This document shows, piece after piece, positions 22,801 to 33,950 of a DNA stretch of 64,000 nt. The stretch is from NCBI RefSeq assembly GCF_037042905.1, contig NC_087262.1, positions 4,860,001 to 4,924,000 of the forward strand. Direction: 5' to 3'. The DNA is from Lytechinus pictus. Lineage: Eukaryota; Echinodermata; Echinoidea; Temnopleuroida; Toxopneustidae. Below the pieces are notes generated by a model. That model was given only the letters and a program-made list of their open reading frames with translations, was not told where the DNA came from and ran no database searches. Both the position numbers and the translations under genes were made by a program. Numbering within the stretch: position 1 is the first letter of the stretch; each line of letters opens with the position of its first letter.

Positions 22801-25800
22801 GGCAATGGTCTAGTGCACGAGAAAGGTTCACCAGTCATTCTTAAAGTCGCTCTTAAACTTCCCAACAGCTTTATGAAATGGCCCCATGTGACATAATGCT
22901 TAGCAATTGATTGTGGGACTAACTTTCTGATTGATCTTACACCATGATCAACCGCTATGCTTTATGTTACGGGGCCAGTTTCAAAAGTAATTTTCTGTAT
23001 ATGATGTTTTTGTTCCTTCTCAGGCAATAGTGACTGTAAAGACTTCTTGATAGAAGCCATGAAATACCACCTATTACCTAAAGAACAGAGAGGTACAATG
23101 AAGAATCCTAGGACCAGATTACGAACACCTATTGGTCTACCAAAGGTGAGAGGAACAGTGCTTTTAAAGTGATTCTCCAGTTTGCTAAAGCCCGGCGAAC
23201 AATACATTATCCGTCGCTATTTGATATTCAGAGAAATTGTGATGTCTTTTGATATGAACATTTCAACCTATTAAATTTCAAAGATCAAAGTTCCCAATAG
23301 TATTACTCGTGTTTTGCCAAGCTTCAAATTAAATAGTTTAACTTCTTGGAATTTTCATATTTAATGCAAAATTTAAATTTTTTCTCAAAAATCCCATCGT
23401 GGTCAGATCGTGTAATTTGTGGTGGGCTTCAGAGGCAGTCTCCGTGACTTTTTTTTCGCCACTGCCTCGAAGGATGCCTGAAGCATATATTTTAGTGTAA
23501 ATTCTCTGTTACAGAATAGTATTAACACTGTTTTTTCTACATCCTAATGTTATCTTTTTTCATGCAACTCATGACTTATATATATCAAGGAGATTTCAAT
23601 AGCAGGAGTACCAAATGGCACCATATTGATTCCACCAATTGACCTTCATGTTTATATGTTTGTTGATATAGTTAATGTTGGTAGTCGGTGGACAGGCCCC
23701 CAAAGCTATTCGCAGTGTTGAAGTGTATGACTTCAAGGAAGAGACCTGGACGCAAGCAGCTGAAATGCCTTCCAGGAGATGCAGAGCAGGTCAGTACAGT
23801 TTTTATCTGACTTGCCACCGTGAAACCTAACATCATCAGGGAATGTTTTCAGTAAATAGGTACTCTAAATAGAGCCCTGAACACATGGGCCCGTATTGTT
23901 TAAATTAAACCCTGGTTTAAAGTTGTGGTTTAACTATGTATACCCAATAGGAGCACAAATCCCTAACAGTACACATCCAATTTATTAACTCATATGACTC
24001 CCACATTGTTTATAATTGTCTAGGAATGATAGCTGAAGTATTTTTCTTCATTATGAAAGCATAAGGAAACAAAATAGTTAACATAAGAAATATTCAATAT
24101 AAACAGAATTTTTGGCGCCCCATAATGTTAGCACAGAGTAAGACCGTGGTCTAAGTTATACCTGACTTCAGAATACGGGCAATGGTGGATTAAGAAAACT
24201 CTAAACGGACATGGTGGCTCAGTGGTTGAGGGAAGCTGGCGTAGTCGGTAAAGCGTCCGCCTGTCGAACCAAAGCTCGTGGGTTCGAGTCCACCCTGGGC
24301 AGATGACTGAAGCGAGTGCGTTGTGTGTAAATGTCTCTCCCCTATACCGCGAGGAGAGACCTGCGGGTCATAGTATTCAGTTCGCTTTTCGCCTCCCAGG
24401 CACTGGTGACGCCAAACAAATAATAATAATGATAATAATAATAAGTCAAAATAATCATTTGCTTTTTTCCAAAAGTAAACAAATGAAATTAGCTTGTCTA
24501 AAAGAGTAAATCTTTTTCATATGGTCTAAATTTGAAGTTGTAAAGTTAAATAAAAGACAAGGTTCCAGTGTTTGTTTAACACCATTTTTTGGGGACTATG
24601 CAGTTTCACTGAGGTTGTACAGTGTACACATTTCATGCTTGAGTGAACTCTGAACTCAAAACCTTGTTTTCTCTTGAATTTTAAAGGCTCTCACTGAATT
24701 ACTTCATTTTAAAGCGTGGGATATGATATTTAAATCTCAATAAAAATCTCAATATTGATTTTGGGCGACTTATTGTTGATTGGAGGAAGGCATGTCACAT
24801 TTATGTAAACCTCTTGTTTAGTGAAATCAAATAGATTTGAATGATAATATGTACAGCAGTTGTAATGTGCCATGGATGTAGTATGATAACTCTGGAGGCA
24901 CAAAGGGATAACGATTTTTTCTAATGATAATAGTGCACCTCATAATAGAATATTTCTCGATTGATGGTGCTCTTTAAATGCCAATTATCATTATTGTTAT
25001 TGCAGGAGTTGCTGTTCTAAATGGCATGGTGTATGCCGTTGGTGGATTCAACGGGTCACTGAGAGTGAGAACAGTCGATGTCTACGATCCTGTTAGAAAT
25101 ATGTGGTCTTCGGTCGCATCCATGGAAGCGAGACGTAGTACGTTAGGCGTAGCAGTCTTGAATGGGATGATCTATGCCGTAGGAGGATTTGACGGCACCA
25201 CAGGTTAGCATCGCTCGTTTTTCACAACACACCACAATCCTTAGAGTTCCAAAATCTATACCACGTCTTTCTTTCTTAGAATTTGAATACAACAGAATGC
25301 TATGTCAGGGAAAGCTTACTCAACATCTTGATATGAAATGTTAGTGCTAGTCCTAGTGATGAATAGGAAAGGTCATTTGAGAATAGTTGCTCATGAGCTT
25401 ACTACGAACTTATTTTTTTTGCTTTTCAACATTTTCATTTAACCAAATTTTAGTAGAGCATTAGGACAAACCTGCAAACACCATATTTGACTTGAATTTG
25501 TTCATGAGGTTCATGAAGGCCTAAGGCATGACCAAGTGATTACCTAATAAGCACAAATGATATTGGTGTTAATTGGCCTGGTTAATAAGTGTTTGAAAGC
25601 AGGTCAATATACAATGGGGCTAAGTAAGTATTCTTAGACCATATCTTGGGCCCCAGTAGATCACTTCCCGTAAAATTTTGGTTGTGGATATTTTTCATCA
25701 TGCTCCGCCTAGATGTGGTATAAATAATGATGACATGCAAAGAAGAGTATTCTGATGACATTTCTTCAATACTCTATCTATAGCACTTGTGTAATACGGA

Positions 25801-28800
25801 TAGAGGGATGAATTAACTTTGTTAAAGGTTGAAAAATTTGCTTCTGTGAGAAGGAAAGCTACTTTGTCACGTCCTAGTGTATAGTTAACAATACCTGAAG
25901 TTTTAAGATGAAATGAAAGTAATTTACGATCTAAAAATGTGACAGATAATTGAGGTTTGTCATACACTGCCTCAGAGAAGTTTGCCGCTTATCCCAATAG
26001 AGCTTTTCCAAGGTGTCCTAAAATCTTGAGATAAAAGGTTTTAACAGCCCACTGATGATTTATTTCTTATTTCAGGTTTGAGTAGCGTAGAGGCATACGA
26101 TCCTAAGATAAATGAATGGAGACCAGTAGCACAGATGAACACAAGACGGAGTAGTGTAGGAGTGGCTGTCCTTAATGGTAGGTTTTTTTGCAGAAACTAT
26201 AAATTCCAGTTGTGGTAGTGATTATAAAATGAATTTGGATGAAACTAACTGAATGACCACTAAAGTGTTTATATGTATAAATAAAACGATATGTGCCCAA
26301 GATTCCAGTAGAAACTGAGCATTACCGGATAGATTGGTCTTTCCTGTATCCACATGTGCTTATCCAGGGGCGGAGCCATGACTTTCCAAAAAAAGGGGGG
26401 GGGGCATTTACCAAGGAAAAATTTGACAAGCCCCCCCCCCCCCAAAGTTTTTTAGCCAAATATTAAGGACATTTCGTCCACGAAAAAGTTTGACAAGCAT
26501 TTATTACATTACAAATTTTAATTGTGCCTCTCAAAAGGGGGGGGGGGGGGGGTATGGGCCGGCTTTGCCCCCCCCCCCCCCCCCCCGGATCCGCCAGTGT
26601 GCTTATCTGTGTATGCGATTTTCAGTATGCTCAGATTTTAGTAAAAATTTTGTTATTTTTCCATGTTTGCTTTATGTAAACTATGTCAGAACTTTATAGA
26701 TCTGTCTATGAAGATACAGTAACATTAAGCTTAGATTTTGAAGTACCCAGTATTTCTTTTGATATTATTGCTCACTGTAGTTACTGTGTTTTTATGACGA
26801 GTTAGTAGTGTCTGCTAACGGATGATTGGTATAATAATGACCAAAAATCGTTCTCGCTTTCATCTGAATTTCATGAAAATATCCATGCGAGAGACCATTT
26901 GTCATTTTACTCACATAATCTGTTGACTTTTGGTAGAATTATTCAATTTCACATAGCAGCTGATTTAGTCTACGCAATGCTCGAATCATTTCTGCAGGCA
27001 GCTACCCGCATTGAATGTTCACGCAGCTAGATCACACACGTATTCGCATAAGCGGAAACTCTTGGTTCTACACACAAGTGGCATTGAACGATAATCTTTA
27101 ACATTGATATGATGTATGTTTTTGTACAGGGTTCCTGTATGCTGTAGGCGGTTATGATGGAGCTTCAAGGCATTGTTTAAGCTCAGTTGAAAGATATGAC
27201 CCGGCTGAAAATAAATGGTCTACTGTGGCTGAGATGAGCACAAGAAGAAGTGGTGCAGGTACACTTAATCATATCTATGATGACAAAATAATGAAACTTA
27301 ACAGTTATGGTCTGATGATTCCACAAAATAACAATATCAATGAAAAGACAAGGCAAATAAAGCAATGTTATATCTGACAAAGTAGTTCAAATTTTTCCTC
27401 GTCTTTCATTTATACAACGGCGACAGATGCATGGTCATCATTTTTTACAGATCATAAAGTTACATGGACTATCTGCTTTCGGGAGACACAACATTTATTG
27501 CCCTGAGTAGAATTGTATGGCCCGAGTCAAAGACGAGGGCAATATAAATCTGCGCAAGGCAAGAAATGTGTATCCAGAGAATATAGTCCATATTACTGTT
27601 ATTAATCATTTCTTCTAAGAACCATTTGGTCCAACATCCATTTGGTCCAATCATCACTTTGTCTAATCACCAGTTCGTCTATGACCATTTCGTCTCATAA
27701 CCAGTTGGTCTAATATTCGTTTTATTTTCATTCATTTTGCCCAATTATCACTAAGTCTAATTGGACCAAATGGTATATGGACTAAATGGCTATTGGACCA
27801 ACCTGTTATTAGACCAAATGGTGAATGGATGAAATGGCAATTAGACCATGTGGATATTGTCATGTACTTGGGCACGCCATGGTCTAGTGGTTCTGACTCT
27901 CGCCTTTCAAACAGAGGGTCGTGGGTTCGAATCCTAGCCATGGCATGTTTTCCTTCAGCAAGAAATTTATCCACAATGTGCTGCACTCGACCCAGGTGAG
28001 GTGAATGGGTACCCGGCAGGATTATTTCCTTGAATGCACTGAGCGCTGGTGATGGTAGCTCGAGCTAAAGCTGGGGTAATAATAGCAGCGCTTTGTATCC
28101 TCAGGCAAAAAGCGCTTTATAAATCCAGCTATTATTATTTGTATCTCTAGGTGTCGGTGTGGTAGATGGGTTGCTCTATGCAGTAGGCGGCCATGATGGT
28201 CCGATGGTTAGGAAGAGTGTCGAGGTGTATAACCCAGATTCAGATAGATGGTCACAAGTAGCCGATATGACTCTATGCCGGAGGAATGCAGGTATGGTGT
28301 CCTCAATTTTTTTTTTCTTTTCAACAAATATGGTGGTATTCTTAAGGACTCCATCCATGTTGGTATTGATATTGATATTAAGTGTAAAATCTCTCATATA
28401 TTTTGTTCAATATGTTTTGTATATTTAACTCCAGACTAAACAAGAATATTTTTTCTCACTTGTATGGAATGCTAAGTTTCATCTTACTTTCTCAATATTA
28501 TACAATTTTTCTTTTGCAATGTTCATTGCAAAAATAATGTACCACTTAATTCATGAAAATTTATAGTTTTTTTTTCACAGGATTTTAGGGCCCCCGAGTC
28601 CCGTTTCATACAAGTTCCAACTATATTTATTTCAAACTTTGCTATTATGGCAACTACATGTAGCATGGTAAAAAAGTTCAACAACCAATCAAAATCAAGT
28701 TTTTCATCTTCATGGTAGCTGCCACAATGGCAAAGTTACAGTAATTGTAACTGCTGATAAAATGGGCCCCAGTATAAAAATTTATTGAGTCAAACCACAA

Positions 28801-29161
28801 AATTTTGGTTGATTATCCTGAATGAGATCAGGTATCATGCTGGCACTGTCATTTTTATCATCGTCCTTATTTTTCAATGTTGTTTTTTTTTTTTCCAGGT
28901 GTCGCATCAGTGAATGGACTCCTGTACGTTGTAGGCGGGGACGATGGAACGTCAAATCTTGCCTCTGTGGAATGCTTCAATCCAAGAACTGACAATTGGT
29001 CGTTGGTACGCTCTACCATGACGACGGGGCGCAGTTATTCGGGAATCGCGACCATCGACAAGGTCCCGTCCCTGAACGCTTACCGGGAAGGGAATTCGCT
29101 GCAGTGGGATCCCGAGAGCATGAAGTCGGAAGGAGCTTATGCCCAACTACCAAACCCATGA
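16839..29161 (+). CDS. KLHL2/3: KLHL2/KLHL3-type BACK-Kelch protein, 3' ten exons
   Basis: Exons: 16839-17014, 19238-19334, 20140-20284, 23024-23145, 23672-23789, 25006-25203, 26076-26177, 27130-27258, 28151-28291, 28899-29161. All have GT/AG borders and consistent phases, giving 496 aa plus stop. Residues 1-180 cover the end of BTB, the BACK domain ([26 protein letters not shown]) and the linker. Residues 181-464 form six Kelch repeats with GG doublets and spaced Tyr/Trp ([43 protein letters not shown]). The family recruits substrates to CUL3-RBX1 ligases; KLHL3 targets WNK kinases. The second Arg of CRRNAG, equivalent to human KLHL3 Arg528, is kept. The BTB exons are missing and should lie left of the window. 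The C-terminus carries 32 extra residues after IDK compared with human KLHL2/3. Confidence 0.95.
18369..19170. mobile_element. Foldback element, TACCCCTTTCATA termini
   Basis: TACCCCTTTCATACTG on the left opposes ATATGAAAGGGGTA on the right, flanked by TA. The interior has further inverted pairs, including GGCGAACTTCGCC and CTCCACCTCTAGAGGTGGAG (near 19040). It is non-coding and lies in a KLHL intron. Confidence 0.7.
19305..19660 (+). repeat. Exon-intron junction present three times
   Basis: The last about 30 coding bases of KLHL exon 19238-19334 and the following intron start (GATCACCTGACAGTTCATTC...GAAGAGGTAAGA) recur at about 19437 and 19593. The third copy keeps an intact GAAGAAGAGGTAAGAG donor context; the second reads GAAGCAAGAGG and has lost it. 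The repeats continue into TCAGAxCAAACCTGTTGCAG in the first two copies. Confidence 0.8.
20302..21124 (+). repeat. Intron segment repeated three times
   Basis: A segment of about 85 bases, TTCCACAGGGAGTGTTGAAT...TCTGATGxCC...ATTCATATGAAG, occurs at about 20302, 20925 and 21040. The first copy starts just after the donor of KLHL exon 20140-20284. Between copies 1 and 2, a segment bounded by GATTGTATTACCGA (20451) and TCGGTAATACGATC (about 20918) may be a separate insertion. Confidence 0.65.
21675..22940. mobile_element. Cluster of three foldback MITEs
   Basis: Three copies at about 21681-21855, 22162-22341 and 22706-22885. Each starts GGGTGTTTCATAAAGCTGTT and TAAGTTAAGAGCGACTTTAA, has a central ACTGGTGATCCTTTCTTGTGG, and closes with the inverse. 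Copies 2 and 3 also share both flanks (AAACAGATCAGGGTCCTG and CTAGCAATTGATTGTGG or close variants). They therefore arose by local duplication of MITE plus flanks, not by two separate insertions. Confidence 0.75.
22400..22672 (-). repeat. SINE (CCATGGCTGGGATTC family)
   Basis: Minus-strand copy of the family seen at 27870, 42605 and 49755. Shared blocks are the B-box neighbourhood (GGGATTCAAACTCACG), CTGGGTCGAGTGCAGCACA, CCTGCCGGTACCCATTCA and an (ATT/AAT)n tail. It lies between the two duplicated MITE copies. Confidence 0.75.
23888..24181. mobile_element. MITE, GCCCGTATT termini, copy 1
   Basis: GGGCCCGTATTGTTTAAATT on the left opposes GACTTCAGAATACGGGC on the right. The inner sequence (AAAGTTGTGGTTTAA) is shared with 36377-36659 and 63350-63658. 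Non-coding, in a KLHL intron. Confidence 0.75.
24221..24450 (+). repeat. tRNA-derived SINE
   Basis: An A-box-like GGCGTAGTCGGTAAAGCGTCC and a B box GGGTTCGAGTCC are followed by a tail with TACCGCGAGGAGAGACC and an (AATAAT)n end. The tRNA-like head is clear, but no closing acceptor stem is visible. Confidence 0.75.
25635..26035. other. Unassigned intronic segment with a minus-strand ORF
   Basis: An 89-codon minus-strand ORF (25698-25967) sits in a KLHL intron after GGGCCCCAGTAGATCAC. The peptide matches nothing I recognise, and it may be a decayed retroelement piece. It is recorded because its composition looks more coding-like than that of its surroundings. Confidence 0.25.
26365..26600. repeat. 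Poly-G/poly-C repeat unit
   Basis: CCAGGGGCGGAGCCATGAC at the left and CCGGATCCGCCAGTG at the right enclose AAAATTTGACAAGC blocks and runs of 10-20 G or C. The same construction recurs at 49434, 50255, 56385, 56795 and 57974. The long G run (about 26537) and C run (about 26568) can pair with each other. Confidence 0.65.
27605..27862. repeat. ACCATTTGGTC-type foldback repeat, copy 1
   Basis: The first half is made of TTTGGTCCAA, TTCGTCTA and AGTTGGTCTAAT words. The second half is built from their inverses (TTGGACCAAATGG, GACTAAATGG). It is an internally repeated foldback, with a second copy at 62985-63320. Confidence 0.75.
27870..28140 (+). repeat. SINE (CCATGGCTGGGATTC family)
   Basis: A tRNA-like head has A-box TCTAGTGGTTCTGAC and B-box GGGTTCGAATCC. 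The body shares TTCAGCAAGAAATTTATCC and ACCCAGGTGAGGTGAATGG with the other copies. The tail is GCGCTTTATAAATCCAG then (ATT)n. It ends just before the acceptor of KLHL exon 28151. Confidence 0.8.
28588..28772. mobile_element. Short MITE, GGGCCC termini
   Basis: GGGCCCCCGAGTCCCG on the left and GATAAAATGGGCCCC on the right enclose TTTGCTATTATGGCAAC and its near-inverse TGCCACAATGGCAAAG. Non-coding, in the last KLHL intron. Confidence 0.5.
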
Positions 29162-31783
29162 TGAATGATGAGGAGCATTATCAGCATTATTTGGACAAAC
29201 CACATGAGGTTTCACATGCAGAGCGAATTGCTTGAAGGACATCGTCGATCGCAATTCGACGTCGGGTCCACGAACGTGAGCTTCACCTCTACGTGCATGT
29301 AAATGATTTTATTTGCGTAGTGAGCAATCAATCCGCATGGAAGAACAATTTTTCATGGACTTTTATTTATCTGGTTGATAAATGATTAAGTATTCGAGTG
29401 TATATTTACTGTTATATTCAACTCCTGATGGCAGTGCAATGGGCTGAATAGGTCTCTTTCTTGCTTCACGCTTTATCAAGAACGAGGAATGCGTGAAACC
29501 ACCGACTTCACCTCGTCCCAGTTAACTGTATCTCTCATTTGCAAACGAAATAGGAAAATTATCCCGTGGTCCTTTCTATATGGTTCATGTAATGAGTAGT
29601 ATTCACATCATCTTTTCTGTTATTAAGCATTAATTGCTTTGAAATCTACAATTTGAGGAATCAATAACATCTGGAAATGTTGAGGCTTTCCCTCGGCCCT
29701 GTCTTACAAAGAGTTGTGATTGGTCCAATCAATCGCAATTATGGAAGGCCAGCAACAACATTAAGTAGAATATGTATATTCTTTCAAATCATGTCCTCTA
29801 AAATTTGACAACTACTCATGCATGCATCATTGTATTGGCCCATTAACATGATCCTTGTTTGCAAAGGGATAGTCGCATACTCTTTTAGATAAAGAGTTGG
29901 GCTTGATAAAGAACATTTCTCATATTTATTTAAGTTTAAGTGGAAAAACATGGCATTGTTTTATACGCAGATTTGTAAAAAGTATTTATTGACCTTATTT
30001 GTGTTAGATGTGGTGCGAAACTGGTCTCTCCGCAATTATTTACATGTAAATTGAAGTAAATGTACACTATAAAAACAACTGAACATATTGTGCGTATGCA
30101 GAACCAAATCATGTGACCAAATTATTACTTCTTTATTTCCAACTGTATGATAATACTTGAGTCGAATGATCCAAAATATTTCATTTTTTCTCTGTGTTTC
30201 AAGATCTGGGCAAGAATGAAATCACATTTAAAAGGTATCCACAGTATTTTCTATACAGATTATTATGTCTTTGTCAAAGTCATGAGTTCCCTCAAAAGTC
30301 GAATCTGCCGAAGTAGCAAGATTTTTCAAGTCATCTGTAATAATCTGATTTTGAATGACAATCATTTGTTGTCAGACACTAACATGTTCATCAAAATATC
30401 TAGTTGCATGGCTATGGGGTCGTTTTCACCAATGCTTTGTTTTTATGAGCTTCTTTTTGTGGGGGATGGGATATAGGTACCAAACTTGGGCAATTGCAGA
30501 AAATCACTTTCATGTCACTACATGATAGCGGGTATTATCCACAACGAGAGAAAGGTTATCGATATCTCTAAGTGGAAAAAACATGCGATTATCGACAAGA
30601 CTAGCGATAAAAAGAAGTTATCAATAACAGCACTAGATGGGATATAGGTACCAACCTTGGGCAGGTGGCCAGTTTTAGCTAGGGCCGTTACTTTAACGTA
30701 ACTTATCAATAATTTTGCCATCCCAGTGGTACTCATGACATGTATGGTAACAATGATCATCAGCCATTCAAAATCAAGTATTCCATGCAATTAGTAAACA
30801 CAAGTGGCAGAGTTCCCTTTGAGGTAGGTAAGTTTACTGCAGCGTGGCTTCGGTTTGATTGAAGCATAACGGAAGAATAAAGGTGCCTGCATGCTGAACA
30901 CAGTTCGGGCCATGGTCCCTCAGTTCTGTTTATAAAAAAGATGTGGAAATTATTTGTCTAGAATAAATAGAGAATCATGATCACATCAATCATTTACTTT
31001 ACCCATAATGGAACGCAATTACTAGAAAGATATTTATACGATCGCTTTCTGAGCAAGTTAATATGCGGTTGGGACACGTACCTAGACTCTCTTTGGTTTG
31101 CTAGCACCCTTCACATCTGTAACTCCCCACAATCTTTTATATATTGAATATCTAAACTATGCAGTAGATAGTCGATGTTGATACGATATATCCACCATGA
31201 AAACTCCCCTCGATCCTATACATAATGGTAGCTTTTAGAATTCCATCTCACGGCAAAAAATTAATGTTCATGAACAAGCTAAAAAAGGTCACCTTTTTAT
31301 GCAAAATTAGAAGGATCGTGTGTAGATGAGGTTGATAAAGAGTAAGAAGACTTGGTAGTAATCGCTAGTACATTCCCCTTGTTTACAGTGTATTGTATGT
31401 CCTTTGTTAAACAGGCTTTGAAAGAAATGAAGATATGAAGAAAACAAAATCAGCCTGAATGAATTGTAACTTGCCAATCATTATTGCGTATGATTATTTT
31501 ACTGAGTCGGATATCACACATGTTTTCACCATGCAATAACTATGTGCTATGTTGAGCTTTGATTATTATTGTAAGATATTGATAACTGTTCATTAAAAAG
31601 AATGTCACTGATGAATTTCCTTTCCTGTTCGGGTGTGTTATTGCAGTTCGAGCATTTCACCATGATACATGCGCCACAAATGTTCATTATAAGAAGCTTG
31701 CTTTTCCAGAATTTACAAAAAAAATTTTTTCACAGGGCAGGTAATCTGCCTTTGTTGATAAAGTTTGAGTCTACTCAAAGGGG
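29162..31783. other. KLHL 3' UTR and downstream sequence
   Basis: No further coding exon is visible after the KLHL stop. The 3' UTR must start here, but I cannot place its end; AATAAA words occur near 30875 and 30960. At 29690-29770 a MITE fragment (CCTGTCTTACAAAGAGTTG, TCAATCGCAATTATGG) is present. A 27-bp direct repeat (GATGGGATATAGGTACCAA...) lies at about 30465 and 30638. Confidence 0.45.
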
Positions 31784-32285
31784 GTGTAGCAGGAAAATAT
31801 TTGTAATCGATTGCACATTTCAGTTGCAAATTTTTTTAGTGATGGATCAATTTCAACTAAAGCAAATCAATTGATACTTGTTAATAGAAAATATTTGTGA
31901 TCGATTGCAAATTTCAGTTGCAAATTTTTAAGTGATATATCAATATCAACTTGAGTAAATCAACTGATACTTGTTAATAGAAAATATTTGTGATCGATTT
32001 CAGTTGCAATTTTTTCAAGTGATAGATCAATTTCAACCAAGGCAGATCAATTGATACCGGTTAATAGAAAATATTTGTGATCGATTGCAAATTTCAGTTG
32101 CAAGTTTTTCAAGTGATAGATCAATTTCAACCAAGGCAAATCAATTGATATTTGTTGATCCCAGGAAACAGACCATCTTTCAATCGTAAATTTGAAAGAA
32201 TGCTGTATTTGCAAAACTTATGATTGATATGGGGATCTAATATTGACTTGTAATCTATTGCAAGTGTCTTGCAACACTCCATTCA
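31784..32285. repeat. MITE with four internal ~90-bp subrepeats
   Basis: Units starting GAAAATATTTGT(A/G)ATCGATT lie at 31792, 31887, 31980 and 32067, giving periods of 95, 93 and 87. The right end, CTTGCAACACTCCATT, matches the element at 16091-16315, so this is an internally expanded relative. Confidence 0.75.
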
Positions 32286-32307
32286 CGTTTATTAATTAAT
32301 AGACTCG

Positions 32308-32510
32308 TTTTTTGCCCGAATTTTACAAAGGCAGTTTTTAAATTGTACCATGTACAAAACCATGGACTATGCCGATCTTAGGCACGCTTTCTTCATCGCA
32401 TACACTAAAAAATGATCAGCCTACTTTTCATGTTAGAATGAAACGCAATGAAGAAATCTGCAGTCCATGGTTTTGTACTACGGTATAATTGAAACCGCCT
32501 TTGGGGCAAT
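32308..32510. mobile_element. Foldback with CCATGGxTTTGTAC arms
   Basis: TGCCCGAATTTTACAAAGGC and TACAAAACCATGGACT on the left oppose AGTCCATGGTTTTGTAC and CCGCCTTTGGGG on the right. It resembles a shortened relative of the element at 42031-42431. Confidence 0.55.
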
Positions 32511-32649
32511 GCCATACGTGTTGTATGGGACATTTTAAGAACAATTTCTAGTCTTTAAGTTGATTGCTTGAGCAATCATTTTTTTGTCAATGATAAAGAT
32601 ATAGTAGGTAGTCATGTGAAAAACTGATAACCAACAAAAAAGGTTTATT

Positions 32650-32713
32650 GGTGAAAATGTTGTGCGACGTACAGGACTCCAAAATGTCCTGTACGACATG
32701 CAACATTTTCACC
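32650..32713. repeat. 28-bp hairpin
   Basis: Arms 32650-32677 (GGTGAAAATGTTG...GTACAGGAC) and 32686-32713 pair at 24 of 28 positions around an 8-nt loop. The mismatches are clustered in the middle of the stem. Confidence 0.8.
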
Positions 32714-33549
32714 TTTAATTCACCCATGGACAACATAAAAAAAAAGAAATTGAAGTTCCTTGTTTGTTTGGACAGCAGGTTGAAAAATGTGAAAATGGCT
32801 GATTTTTCTAGCATGGAATCGTTCCTTTTTTAATTTGGACCAAAATTTCAAAAATGTTTTTATCTATTGGCTCATTAACATGTAGAGATCAAAGCAACAA
32901 ATTTGAAATTGGTGCCCAGTCACAAAAGCAAGCATTATTGCAACCCTCCCCATTTTGCATGGTAAATAGAGCAAAATTTATGCTTGAAATCTGCATAAAC
33001 TATGGTTTCAGACCAATGAGCATCCAATGAGCATCCAATACCACCTTTGCAAATTCAGGCTTTTAGGTGTTTGTAAACCAATTTGCAAAATTTTCCCCCT
33101 CTGAAGATCTAGCTTGTCTCATCCCAATATGAGGAAATAATCGTTTTGAAATGATATAAAATATCATGTTTATAACGTGGAGAAGGTTTACGATTCACCA
33201 AATGTAATGTGAAGAAGGGAAGGAAATACAGGCAGAAAGATTGAAATTGAAAGACAAGATAGGCTGAAAAGAGGAAATTAGAAGTATTCTTTCTTGAAAG
33301 TGAGTGAAGTCCTGAAAAGGACTGTAAACCAGATGAGATGAGCTGAATATGGCTCGAGTAGCAAGTAGTAGCAGTATGGAGTGAAGAGAGGTTACTCGAC
33401 GTTTCGGGCAGGTCGACTGTCCTTCCCTTCTTAACATTACACATGGTGAACTGTAAACCTCCACGTTATTAACTCCACCATACAAACCTACAAAGATCAT
33501 CTGAAAATATGTTTAGTTTTAGGAATAATTTTGTCCATTTTCATCTTCA

Positions 33550-33950
33550 CGATAAATGAGAGTAATTGTAGTAAACATTGATTTCACATGAAACCCAGTA
33601 AAACCAATGTTAATTGTCACTGTATCATCGAAGATTTAGATCTGGGACAGTAACATACGGTATATGTATCTCCATATCTAAACTGAAAGAGGACCCCACT
33701 GAAGATCACCGACACAGATAAGCACATGTGGGACAGCGTGTTATCAATGCTTGGAGAATACCAAACACCGTGCCCGAATTTCATGCTTGTTTTGCTAATT
33801 TCTTAGCTATTACACAATTTCTTCCAGAATCCTTAGGCACATATATGTAATTTACACAATGATACAGATACTTTTTGGTCATTTGGTTGGATTCAGATTC
33901 TGAACTCATTTTGAAATCGTTATCACAACTGGTATATATCTCTACCTTTT
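33550..33950 (+). repeat. Dispersed repeat, copy 2
   Basis: Alignable with 14030-14430 through TAGATCTGG, the GATAAGCACATGTGGGACAG block, CAATTTCTTCCAGAATCC and GAACTCATTTTGAAATCG. Upstream, at 33360-33430, lies another repeat containing GACGTTTCGGGCAGGTCGAC. Confidence 0.65.

Noticed and set aside
24221-24450. Possible functional tRNA genes here and at 281, 27870, 42605, 49755
   Set aside because: A and B boxes are present, but acceptor stems do not close and shared non-tRNA bodies follow; they are SINEs.
33109-33500. Minus-strand ORFs and a CCCGAAACGTCGAG motif resembling part of a hammerhead ribozyme
   Set aside because: The CTGATGA half of the core is missing, and the ORFs overlap in different frames. 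It looks like a retroelement remnant.
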